Shown piece by piece: positions 44,801 through 53,590 of a stretch of 64,000 nucleotides of DNA (within the stretch, counting starts at the first letter, position 1; each line of letters begins with the position of its first letter). Position numbers and translations under genes: made by a program. The notes under the pieces were generated by a model. The model had not been told where the DNA came from. It was given only the letters and a program-made list of their open reading frames with translations, and ran no database searches. The DNA comes from Istiophorus platypterus (taxonomy: Eukaryota > Chordata > Actinopteri > Istiophoriformes > Istiophoridae): NCBI GenBank assembly GCA_016859345.1, contig CM029122.1, positions 4,018,501 through 4,082,500 of the forward strand, read 5' to 3'.

Positions 44801-47800
44801 CCTGCCCTGGATGTTCAGGGCCTGGGAAGTGGGGACAGAAGAACCTGGTTTGATACAGTTGTCTTTCATAAGCGTACTTCAGATGCGCTACTACCCGAGA
44901 ACCTCACTCATTCACAAATAATGCAACACTGGCAATTATCTGATGTACTACTCCGACTGACATGTTTCCATGGGTTTCACAAATTATGTGATCGGGGGTG
45001 TATTTTAGGACAATATCCCCCTTAATTTGGGTCGGATTGGTTTGACCGCTGTAATCCTGTGATGCCCGTGGCCTTCAGCGTAATCCAATTCTCTACCGTC
45101 CATCCATATGCTCATTAATCTCTGAACACTTGCAATTTTTTATTTTTTTTTTTTAACCAAAATGGGACTAAAAATGCTGCTTCCATCCCGATCCTTTATC
45201 AAGGAAATAATCCTTTAACCCATCCTGAAGCCATGTTTTCAACTTTCAAAAGCATTTAAGAGACCTTTGCTCATCTTAATGTTTAATCTACAGGAACCAT
45301 GTGCTTGTAAGAGTCATCTGGAAGGAATGATATTGTATATCCGTGGGAGCAGGTGGGAAATCTTGTAGGACTAGATTCATGCAGGGCGTTGGACTTTAAA
45401 GCCCATTGCATTGGAAAAAAAAAGACTTTCCCACACAGACCTCTACTTTGCGGCTGACAGGTACAAGTCAAGTCTAAATTTCTGAGGTCTCACATCTCCG
45501 ACCTCCCGCCGGCGGGTTGTCTCTGGACCCCGTCTCAACGCGCTACCTACCAGGAAGCCGGAGGAGTTGTCCAGGAGGCAGCGGAAGCGACACATGAAGT
45601 TCCGCTCCAGGAAGGACGAGTTCTCCGGGGGGAGCTGCTCCGGGTTGTAGGTGACCAGAGACGAGCTGCTGTCCGGTTCCATTTCTGTGGTAAAGACGCA
45701 ACACGGGGCCGATGCACGGTCAATTTTAAACTTGAGAATTTGGCGTTAAAGTAGCAATGAATAATAAAAAAAAAAAAAACACAGCTTTGTATGACTCTGT
45801 TTTTGTGACAGCACATCCACTTTTTTCATATGGGCAAAATCCTCTAAAAAATGATACACATAATATCTATTAAATATCATGGTATCATATTACAGAAGCT
45901 AAAGACGGTCCTACTGTAATGCTGAAGATTTGGTCGAATACGTACTAAACACTTCTAGAGCGTTAAACTGATCTCAGGTCAGCTGCATATGCCTTAATAA
46001 CTCCACAAATCTTAAAATCCGGAGCACAATGGCCCGGAACTGATCTGCCCTCTGCATCTCTGGGAATCTACTGTCGCCTCCTGTTGTCAGCTGCCGTCCA
46101 TTGTGCACTTATGTAACGATGACACCATGAGCAGCACACACACACACACACAAGTGACAGTGTTTGTCGCAGTTACAACAGGAGTGGGTTAGTTGTGTCA
46201 GGGCTGCGGGTCTTAACCTAAACACATTAGTCAGACCCGAAGCACAGAGACGTAAGCGTCTTAAAGCCCAAATACAGATCTGGGACCACTTCACCTCTTA
46301 AGCTGCGATGAGGATTACAGGGTCATGTGACCTGACCTGAGGATGGTCTTACAGTTTAATGCCTCAACTGTGTGTGCTTAGCTGACTAATATTGATGTCC
46401 AAATGCTAACACACACACACACACACACACACATATGATATACTGTGGGCTGTGGTTGGAGTGCAGCACACTTAGCACTGATACAGATTTACGGGTCAAA
46501 ACCACAGAGAGCGGATCTAATTCTCCCGTCATTCAAACTTATTTGCGTTTTTAGAAATACAGGAAGTTTTATCGAAGGACATTTTGTTTGGACACAAACA
46601 TAGATACATGTTCAAAGTACATGTAATGTTGAATTTCATTGGATGTGAATCTTCCAGGCTTTGGCGCGAATATCCACAATTCAGGGACAATATGACATGC
46701 TCAGGTCCAATTTCGTGGAACCATCATCTCCTAAGATTTTCTTGCAAATACGATAACTCCCGGACTCGGTGCAGTCTGCCGTGGCTGTATTTAAAGGGCT
46801 CCTGCAGGGGGGACAGGGGTGATCACCTTGGGGGGAGTCCTGGGTGACGGCGGACGCGGCGGCGGGGGGAGGATTCAGGGCCCAGTGCAGGTTTCTCCTG
46901 AGCTCCTGCTGGTCTTCTGTGTGGACCAGCTCATACACGCTCTGGTGCATGACGTCCGTCTGAGAGAAAATAAGGGGAGGAGGAAGTTAGCTTAGGCCAC
47001 ACTACAAAGTGACACCCAGGGAGAGACACGGGGATGTAGGTGAAATTATTTCATTTATATTGTGAGTCGTGTACCTGATATTAATGATCCAAAATGCAAC
47101 AAACCCAAAATAAAAATATGCATCATATTAGGGCATTTGGCATTTGGCAGTCGGCAGCATTCGTCGGTCTCTTCTGCACTGTTCGATTCTCATCTCCCTG
47201 TTTCTGATGGCTCCTCCTACATTAATGCAATTTGTCTGTGTGCCATCTGTTGTAGTAGTGACCATAGCGACTCTGCCCTGGGCGTTATTAAATTACTTTA
47301 CCTTACTTCACACCGACGACCCTGCAGGAGACGATTTATCTTTTTCCGAGTGGCTACAAACGAGCTGATCATCTCCTCTGTAGCTGACACTTGCTACCAA
47401 GTGACATTCAGGACGATGACAGTGACTGAAAAAAGGGTTGAATTACCATCATTCCCTCATATGGAAACAGTCTAAGCAAGCGCCTGTGTCTTTTGAGTTT
47501 GTGTCCAAAGTCTAAGGATGTCTGATCTCAAACTCCACTAGGGGCTTGCTTGTTGTCTTGGGAGGTCAATGCAGATGTTTCATTGCTGTTACCAGTGTGC
47601 TGCTACATGGCTGCTAAGGCATGGCTAGATGCAAAAGCCTTGGAGGACATGACTCTTAGCATCTTTGAAGTGGGGTTTGCTAGCGAGTAGCCGTTCAGTG
47701 GTTGAAACAGTGGTTTCTAGTTGGCTGCAGTTGTCCTAAGGGTGGCTGCTGAGGTGCTGCTAAATACTTGTTAAGATATCATTAGGTGGTTATTGGAGTT

Positions 47801-50800
47801 TTTATGTCTGTTTCCATTGTGTTGCTTGGTGGTTTCTAGAGTGTTTAGGGTGCTGCATGTTATGGAGGTTCTAGGCAGTTGCTAGGGAGGAGTTACTAAC
47901 AACCTGGGTGTGCTATGGCCAATTTAACAGCTGGTTGGTGGTGGCGTTTATATGCCACTATGTTGAGTTTTTCTGCCACTGTTTTCCAAGTGTTTCTTTG
48001 CCTCTCTTTTCCACAAGTTTGTCGGCACATCTTGAAATAATGGGGACTAAAACGGAGTGGATCTTGATGGATTTGGAGCAGATGTTGAACAGAATTTAGT
48101 TTTCCTGAAATTACTGCAATGCAGAAACAAAAGATATCAGGGGAGACACTCTGTACAACAGTGGCGGAGAAGAAGAAGCCGGAAATGCAATGTTACCAAA
48201 CCAACCAATCACAGTTCTTGCGGTTTGCATTGTCATGACGCGTAGTAACATTATTTAAGACATTAGGCTTCGGCGTAGGGTACTAAGGCGACGCCGTAGG
48301 CACGCCCTAGGTTTGACGAAGAAAGAATAAATTGGCCTCTACTCTTTGCTTTTGAATAGGTATTGCTATTAGTGGTAGGCTAGTACAGCAGCCACATCAG
48401 TGCCATTAGTGGCTCGAGCAGAGTGCATGATAATAGATGACAACCTTACCTAAATGTGTTCAAAAGCAAATCCCACTTTGTGGATTTCTACCAAAAGTCA
48501 TAACAAAGATGCCCTCCGCTGAGTTCCCATGGGCACCGCTCGGCTGAGCCGTGAGGCAGAGATGTGCTGCTCTCTGCAGCCCACATCTCCGACGAGTGGT
48601 TTCTACAAAAGGCCAAGATATAAATAGTTCAGGCCTTGTTGCTGCTGTTTGAGCCTCTGACTCTGTACCTTGCCGGGAGTGGACCAATGGATCGAACAAG
48701 ACCCCTGACCTGCTCCCTGCGGACGCTGCACGCAAGCCGCCCACATAGACCCCACTATCAACTAGCTAACAACAGAGCCCTGCAGATGTTTAATGCACCA
48801 CATAGGTACCCCTGTAGATTTGCACCTCTTTGTGTCTACCCTTGCTCCGGAAAATGTAGGAGTAGTACATGTAAACAGGATTAGTTAAAAGGTTAAAGGA
48901 CACGTAGCTTAAGCACCTGCATGATATTGTCGCCACTAGTTACCCAAACAAGATACTGGAACAATTATCAAGCTGTCTCATTCTGAAAGGGAATCTCTTG
49001 AAGGTGATGCCTATGCAGGCATGATGTTGAACATGTGGCAAAGTAGCCAAGGTAGCATTAACCATTTCCTAATTCTGTTTGCTTATGCGCCCAGGACCAA
49101 CTTAATATACAGGTTTATGGGAACTCAAGCCGACGACTTCAGTGTTTTGGAACCTAAAGGAGGGCTAGCAGGGGAAGTTCGTCTGCCGGTCGGGCAAGTT
49201 GCACAATGGGCATTACTGAAAAAGAAGAATCAGCAATGGTTTCCGAACTTTTTGAAGTTTCAACTTCAGGTTTCAGTACAAGGACGGTTGTGTTGTCTGC
49301 TTCGCTGCTGATTAGGCTGATGGTTCGCCAGACGCATGATTTTTGTTTTGTGCCCGTCACAGCAGTCCCTCAGGAGTCTCCCGACCCTTCTCTGGAGACA
49401 AAGCTAATAGATACACGCTGCAAGGCATTGATGTTGTTATGAGCTGCGGACACCCGGACCACACTGGGGGATTCTACATCCCATTTCTGTATCCTTGCCC
49501 CATTTAAACCTACATTTCTCTTTCTAATTCTATGTCATTGTTCAGGGGATTGTTGGGACAATTGGCAGTGACAAGTGGAGAAAAGGGCGGTTAGTGATAC
49601 GATACCTGGTGGAAGCCCAGGTAGTCCTGGATGGTGTGAGAGGAGTAGAAGATGGTGCCGCTGGCAGTGATGACCAGGACAAAACCATTGAGAGCCTGTA
49701 GGGTCAAACAGAGGATGCATACATACGGTTAGCATGGATATTAACTCCTGCTAACCAGGAGCCATCAACTCTTTGTCTTTACGACTTTTCTACACACATT
49801 ATATAAGTTATTTAATTTCATCTATTTTTCTAAAGGGAAAAAAAACCCATATACAACTTTTTTTCCATTTGTGAGCCTTGGCCACAGTTGTACAGAGTGA
49901 ATATGAAAGTTTCTGATGACCAGCAAGGTGACAGCACCTCAGTAAAGTAATGGTCCCGATCACAAATGAAAGGGGAAGTTAAGAAGGGAAAATAAAGAAC
50001 GAAAAGAGAAAGAAAGGAAAGAATAAGGAGGGAAGGAAATCAGAGGACGAGGCCAGAGAAGAAAACGAGGCAGCACGTTAAGTGAAATGGAGCGCACTCA
50101 TTGTTTCTCTTCAAAGGGGGAAAAGCTGGTCCAACATTTCCACCTCACTAGACGCACACGTGCCCACACGTACGGGAATATTTCATATAAACGCATTAAC
50201 AGACATGTCTCAACAAACACAAACAAACACAACTGGCCTCGTGAAAAAAAAACAAACATTCATACAGACGCAGTCATTTCTTTTCCAAATCAGCCCCCAG
50301 CGAGTCGGGGGGGGGGGGCAGGATGACTGATGCTGGAGACGAGATGTTATTCTTTTATGATAATACAAGGGTGATTCACCTCTTATCTGTGACACGTCCT
50401 CCAGAGGAAACACAAACAACCAAATGTCAAGGTTGAGTTGTGGTTGTTTTTAGAAACAGCAACCAACCGTGATCTGTTTTTGATGCAAAATGATTAAATA
50501 TTTCAGTTACTTTTTACATTCATTTTGAAATGATCCTCTTACATGACGTTCCTTCGAAGTTTATTCAAATTTGGGACAAATCTGCAGAAATGCTCTGTTG
50601 CTATGCGATGGGAAAGGCTGTGCAACTGCCACAAATTAGGCAAGACTAGTCTACTCATGTGCACTTGTTAACCTGCCAGCTGTAAACGATTTTGCCGGAG
50701 CCTTGAGGATGAGCTGAAGAGGAGCGACAGCTCGAAAATTCTGCAGCGGATTAGAAAGAGATACAGATAGCGAGGCCCGGCTACACTCTGGGAGCAGCTC

Positions 50801-52642
50801 GCCGTCGGTCGCCGTCGGTCGTCAACAGCTCTGTGTGCCGATTTTTTGGCAGTGACTTAAAAAGGAAACGGCACGATCGACGGAATCTGCCACGTTCCCC
50901 CCGCCCTCGGTTGTGAACAGACAACACTCTCACAGCTCTTCTGTAATTCACAGCCGGCGGAGAAACCTTTGCATTTCCTCTGCCTGGGAAGCGCTCACCG
51001 TCCCGCTCCCCCTTCCTCCTGAGGAGGAAGAGGAGGAGGAGGAGGCCCCCTCCTCCCATGGTACACTCACCTCCTGACTGAATCTGCGCTTCTCCCAGCG
51101 AGCTTATATTTCCCATCACTAACAAGCCGGGGGAATGCAGGCCTATCATAATAATGAAACTTCCCTGGTAGGGTTGGGAAATGGCTGGCGGGCTGTCTCC
51201 TCTCCGCTCATCTCCTCTACTCTCCTGGAATGCTAGTGTGATGCACATTGGGAGGAACTGGACTGGAAAATCAGTAACTCTGGCAGATCCCAAAAAGACC
51301 TGGCAGCTAGCGAGCCCGCTCTCTAGTCAGACACACAGAGCACAGAGGGGCCAAAAACCAGGAGAGATTTTTTTTTTTCCCGTTTGCTCTGGAATGGAAA
51401 ACGGGTATGTCGATCGCCTTTTCCTGAAAAGCTGAACCGTGACCTGAAATTTTTCAGCAAATGATCCAAGTTTACAAACAGAAAGAAAACATAGTTTCTG
51501 GATCCTGGACATTGCTACAGTCCAGTTTTATCGTATAACTGACACTATGGGAGCGAAAGTGTGTGGACAGCTGGACAGTCCTCCCATATGTGATTGCTGA
51601 GCATCTCATTCAAAACCCCTCAGTATTAATCTGCTGATGTAAAAGCCTCTGGCCTTCTGGTTTAGGCCCAATTTAGCAACCTGGCTGCTGGGTTCCCATT
51701 TAGCCGCAGGAGCATTAGTGAACACTGAGGTCGGGTATTAAGGTCTGGCTCTGAGCCGGAGTTCCACTCCATCCCAAAGGTGCTGCATGTCGTTGAGGTC
51801 AGGGTCAGATTCTTCAAAACCGAACTGGGAAACCGTTTTTTTCCATTGGCACCGGCTTTGTGCACGGAGGCGTCCTCCTGTTTGTTGAAACAGGAAAGGG
51901 CTTTTCCCAAACTGTTGCTGCAAGGTTGGAAGGGTCCTATTGTCTAAATTGTCGCTGTATGCGGCTCCATTTACAAGTTCCCTGAAGTTGGAACCAAAGA
52001 GTTTAGCCAAAACCAAAAGAAGCTGCATGAGACCGAAGGAATACAAAGAGAATCAGGCTGGAGTTGAACCTAGAAACCACTGTGCAAATAGAAATCGGAG
52101 AATTTTACAACGGAACAGTTTGGTTTGAAAATCAACATTCGGCTTCATCTTTTCTTTCAATACTTTATGTTTTCTAGCAAAAACTGGGGCTTTTTTTTAC
52201 CACTGTCTAATCATCTGACCACTATATTCACTATATTATGCCATCAGGCCTGATCAAGCTGGCGCATTAAAGAAATAGTTGAACATTTTACAAAATAAAC
52301 TCATCCGCTTTCTTCCCCAGAACTAGACGAGAAGATTGATACCTTACTCGTTTCTGAATGGGACGTGTAGGGCTACTGGTCAGCAGCCAGTTAGCTTAGC
52401 TTAGAATTAAGACTTGAAACGGGGGGGGCAGCTAGCCTGATTTCATGCAATGGATAGGAAAAATAATAAATCTGACAACATGGACTTCCTGCAGTCCTGT
52501 CGTCAGTATTTAACCTTCTGCCACCAGGAAGTGGGATCCATTCTTTCATCTGACTTCCAGCAGGAAAGCAAACTGTTCCTTTAAATGACCCACAGATGAA
52601 ACGGGCAGAGCTACAGAAATATTACTGAGGTTCTAAAAGCAA

Positions 52643-52697
<55 letters not shown>

Positions 52698-53182
52698 TTG
52701 TCTGACCCAACAGTGCACTAATGTTTCACGAGGGCCGAGCAGACAGCGCCAGACGTATTGAGCTGTAAGCTGCCCTGAGCCCCTGAGCCTCTGTCACTGG
52801 CCTAAATAGATTTTGGGCAGTCGTCAGGAAGGAAAAAAAAAAAAAAGAAAAAAAATGTAATACACGGGATCTGTCTAGATACACAAATTAAATCGGCGGC
52901 GCTGCCCGTGAGCAGACACTGTCCTTCAGCCGCATGTCAAACATGGTGTGTTGGGCTAGGAAGCAAAAAATGGGGAAAAAAAGGCAGATAAATAGATGAT
53001 AAAGAGTCGAGGACTGTGGATGGAGACGGGGGAGAAGGGCGACAGCCAAGAGTCCAGGTTATTCACACTGACCTGCAGCAGGAGTTCCCCTTCGGGGATC
53101 TTGCCGTCCACCGTGGCTGCCGTTTTGCCGTCGCCATCGTTTGCGCTGGCTGGAGTTGCTCCGTTCCGGCTGTTCAGGGCGA
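38689..53182 (-). CDS. ahr2: Aryl hydrocarbon receptor, AHR2-type, exons 3-11 (5' partial)
   Basis: Ligand-activated bHLH-PAS transcription factor. In the known family it waits in the cytosol with HSP90, binds planar aromatics such as dioxins, enters the nucleus, pairs with ARNT and switches on cyp1-type genes. The nine exons join without a frame break into about 905 residues. Residues 1-110 hold the PAS-A core, about 156-307 hold PAS-B and PAC, and 308-905 are the transactivation region. Signature stretches are [45 protein letters not shown] and DEEGGEHLRKRS. With the roughly 115 residues of missing exons 1-2 (start, NLS, bHLH), the total would be about 1020, within the AHR2 range. AHR1 is the main alternative; a tree would settle it. 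No disabling change is seen, so the gene looks functional. Confidence 0.93.
39391..39570 (+). mobile_element. Teleost interspersed repeat (TTTATTAGG end)
   Basis: Starts CACTCAGTGGGCAGTTTATT followed by AGGAACACCCAGCTAGAACC, then AATACAACAGTCCTGCATTA and a decaying body. I recognise the CAGTGGCCAGTTTATTAGG-type end from many fish genomes, probably a DNA transposon terminus. The superfamily was not determined. Confidence 0.6.
40438..40637 (-). mobile_element. MITE-like repeat fragment (copy D)
   Basis: Inverted partial copy: TCTTGTTTTGTCCAAGGAAC and TCCAAAAACACAAAATATTC, then CTTGAGAACCTGGAATTGAC, a TTTTTATTTGAAAAATGA stretch, and the diagnostic end GACTAATCGTTGCAGCTCTA. Confidence 0.65.
40941..42552 (-). 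CDS. ahr2: AHR exon 10 (transactivation domain)
   Basis: A 1612-bp exon: one base completing a leucine codon, then 537 codons, ending NYSK before GTGAGT. It starts DEEGGEHLRKRSMHLPF and TGEALLYQ, conserved just after the PAC region in all vertebrate AHRs. The acidic segment DDLLTNDEILSYIYESLEG (about 41900-41960) matches the DEIL.Y segment of mammalian AHR activation domains. It continues into glutamine-rich patches (QLSQQMQQHL, LQQQQQPRMQNQLSQQ) that are less extensive than in mammals, as expected for fish AHR2. The last part, NASLEQILGVAKPCRQLDHY, precedes the splice. The domain should recruit coactivators in the nucleus. Confidence 0.93.
42553..42907 (-). other. ahr2: AHR intron 9
   Basis: Phase-2 intron of 355 bp, donor CT|GTATGT, acceptor CACTTCAG. 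No repeat is seen. Confidence 0.85.
42908..43049 (-). CDS. ahr2: AHR exon 9 (end of PAS-B and PAC)
   Basis: 142 bp, phase 1 in and phase 2 out, reading MKTGESGLTVFRLLTKENR then WKWVQANARLVYKNGKPDY and IIATQRPL. It forms the last strands of the ligand-binding PAS-B fold. The alanine in IIATQ aligns with mouse Ala375 (high affinity) and human Val381 (lower affinity), and the following Thr-Gln with the pocket glutamine 383. Pocket Phe351 and Leu353 equivalents (VFRLL) are kept. Confidence 0.93.
43050..44311 (-). other. ahr2: AHR intron 8
   Basis: Phase-1 intron of 1262 bp, donor A|GTAAGT, acceptor CTGTAG. AT-rich unique sequence with no exon or repeat recognised. Confidence 0.85.
44312..44421 (-). 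CDS. ahr2: AHR exon 8 (PAS-B core)
   Basis: 110 bp, phase 2 in and phase 1 out, reading [36 protein letters not shown]. It includes pocket residues equivalent to human Leu308, Leu315, Phe324, Ile325 and Cys333. The Ile in YQFIH aligns with the avian sensitivity site 324/325. Confidence 0.93.
44422..44618 (-). other. ahr2: AHR intron 7
   Basis: Shortest intron visible (197 bp), phase 2, donor AA|GTAATG, acceptor GCACAG. Confidence 0.88.
44619..44821 (-). CDS. ahr2: AHR exon 7 (start of PAS-B)
   Basis: 203 bp, phase 0 in, phase 2 out. It begins ALNIQGRLKFLHGQNQR and contains [37 protein letters not shown] and TPLACDA. The first PAS-B strands carry equivalents of Phe287, Thr289, His291 and Phe295 of the human ligand pocket. 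This region also binds HSP90 in the known family. Confidence 0.93.
44822..45550 (-). other. ahr2: AHR intron 6
   Basis: Phase-0 intron of 729 bp, donor CTG|GTAGGT, acceptor CTTCCCAG. No repeat recognised. Confidence 0.85.
45551..45684 (-). CDS. ahr2: AHR exon 6 (between PAS-A and PAS-B)
   Basis: 134 bp, phase 1 in, phase 0 out, reading MEPDSSSSLVTYNPEQLP, PENSSFLERNFMCRFRCLL and DNSSGFL. YNPEQLPPENS and CR.RCLLDNSSGFL are diagnostic of vertebrate AHR. The internal Met is not a start; the GAA codon across the junction places it inside the protein. Confidence 0.93.
45685..46826 (-). other. ahr2: AHR intron 5
   Basis: Phase-1 intron of 1142 bp, donor G|GTGATC, acceptor ACCACAG. It contains CA microsatellites at 46133-46152 and 46411-46432. 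Confidence 0.85.
46133..46152. repeat. (CA)n microsatellite, short
   Basis: About ten CA units in AHR intron 5. A second tract of about 11 units lies at 46411-46432. Confidence 0.85.
46827..46959 (-). CDS. ahr2: AHR exon 5 (end of PAS-A)
   Basis: 133 bp, phase 0 in, phase 1 out. Reads TDVMHQSVYELVHTEDQQE, LRRNLHWALNPPPAAASAV, TQDSPQ. HQSVYELVHTED and LHWALNP are conserved AHR PAS-A strings; PAS-A contributes to pairing with ARNT. The acceptor has a good polypyrimidine tract (TTATTTTCTCTCAG). Confidence 0.93.
47540..47930. repeat. Degenerate TTGCTAGG-type repeat
   Basis: Recurring diverged words: TGCTGCTACATGGCTGCTAA, GGTTTGCTAGCGAG, GTGTTGCTTGGTGG, TTCTAGAGTGTTTAGGGTG, GGCAGTTGCTAGGGAGG. 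They look like decayed copies of a roughly 20-bp GGTTGCTAGGGTGTTGCT minisatellite family common in fish. Confidence 0.55.
48126..48350. mobile_element. Putative teleost repeat with GCCGTAGGC words
   Basis: Contains CCAATCACAGTTCTTGCGG, TGTCATGACGCGTAG, TTCGGCGTAGGGTACTAAGG, CGACGCCGTAGGCACGCCC and GAATAAATTGGCCT. These resemble a family of non-autonomous DNA transposons in fish with recurring CTACGCCGTAGG words. Borders are uncertain. Confidence 0.4.
49606..49695 (-). CDS. ahr2: AHR exon 4 (PAS-A)
   Basis: Exactly 30 codons, phase 0 on both sides: [20 protein letters not shown] then [18 protein letters not shown] and TIQDYLGF are AHR PAS-A hallmarks; [14 protein letters not shown] is the wording I associate with fish AHR2. 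Confidence 0.93.
51550..52046 (-). mobile_element. Tc1/mariner-like transposon remnant
   Basis: The left end has a decayed terminus (GCGAAAGTGTGTGGACAGC). On the minus strand a decayed transposase C-terminal half is readable: AAYSDNLDNRTLPTLQQQFG, KSPFLFQQ and DPDLNDMQHLWDGVELRLRA. The last corresponds to the PDLNPIEHLWDELE-type catalytic motif of Tc1 transposases. In between, the catalytic residues and frame are lost, so it is dead. It is nested in AHR intron 3, in the same orientation as the gene. Confidence 0.85.
52265..52460 (+). mobile_element. Teleost interspersed repeat (TTAGCTTAGCTTAG family)
   Basis: AGTTGAACATTTTACAAAAT, CGCTTTCTTCCCCAGAACTA, ACGAGAAGATTGATACC, CAGCCAGTTAGCTTAGCTTA and AAGACTTGAAACGGGG follow each other as in a very common fish repeat (AAAGACTGGAAACAGGGGG in less decayed copies). 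The superfamily was not determined. Confidence 0.65.
52645..52695 (+). repeat. (CAG)17 trinucleotide repeat, intronic
   Basis: Seventeen perfect CAG units on the plus strand, hence CTG on the AHR sense strand. It lies in intron 3, about 380 bp downstream of exon 3, and is not translated in the AHR frame. Confidence 0.97.
53073..53182 (-). CDS. ahr2: AHR exon 3 (linker and start of PAS-A)
   Basis: 110 bp: two bases completing a split valine codon (phase 1), then 36 codons ALNSRNGATPASANDGDGK, TAATVDGKIPEGELLLQ, ending phase 0. It follows the bHLH in the known gene (human reads FFDVALKSS here) and ends with the conserved EGE.LLQ before ALNGFVL. The middle is the variable linker. The acceptor polypyrimidine tract is a pure run of 13 C followed by GCAG. 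Confidence 0.9.
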
Positions 53183-53186
53183 CTGC

Positions 53187-53199
53187 GGGGGGGGGGGGG
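53187..53199 (+). repeat. G13 homopolymer at the AHR exon 3 acceptor
   Basis: On the AHR sense strand this is C13, lying between TGTA and GCAG|TC. It forms the polypyrimidine tract of the intron 2 acceptor. Confidence 0.85.
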
Positions 53200-53509
53200 T
53201 ACAGAGAGGGAAGACAGGCCTTTTTATTCCTGTGATAATGTTTGTAAAGCACTGCTGTGACTGTCAGATAGTCTCACGCTTAGTACGCCAAAGATGCCTC
53301 CTGCACCCACTCCCTGCTCATTAAAAATTCACCGCATGCGATGGGAAAGTCTCATTCCCTTAATCTGGGGCTTTTATTTTGTCTTACTCGCTTATGTCAT
53401 GTTTGCTATGCCATCGGCACATCAGGGATATCAATAACAAAGGGAAAAAGAAAAAAAGGGGCTTGTTTTGGTAATTTCACTCTCCCACGACACTCTGAAG
53501 GTCCTGAAG

Positions 53510-53590
53510 CTTCTTGAATGTGGATTTGCTGCTTTTCTTTGTCTTATGGGATATTATGTGATATTATTGACCCTGAACCCTCTTTGACTG
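53510..53590 (+). mobile_element. MITE-like repeat fragment (copy E)
   Basis: CTTCTTGAATGTGGATTTGC followed by TGCTTTTCTTTGTCTTATGG resembles the core of the element at 15369. Both ends are missing. Confidence 0.5.

Larger units (their letters stand above)
46960..49605 (-). other. ahr2: AHR intron 4
   Basis: Phase-0 intron of 2646 bp, donor CAG|GTATCG. It carries a degenerate GTTGCTAGG-type repeat (47540-47930) and a GTAGGC-rich repeat (48126-48350). The rest is unique with no exon. Confidence 0.85.
49696..53072 (-). other. ahr2: AHR intron 3
   Basis: Phase-0 intron of 3377 bp, donor CAG|GTCAGT, acceptor CTACAG. It holds a Tc1/mariner remnant, another teleost repeat, a (CAG)17 tract and A-rich runs near 52830. 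No additional exon is seen. Confidence 0.85.
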
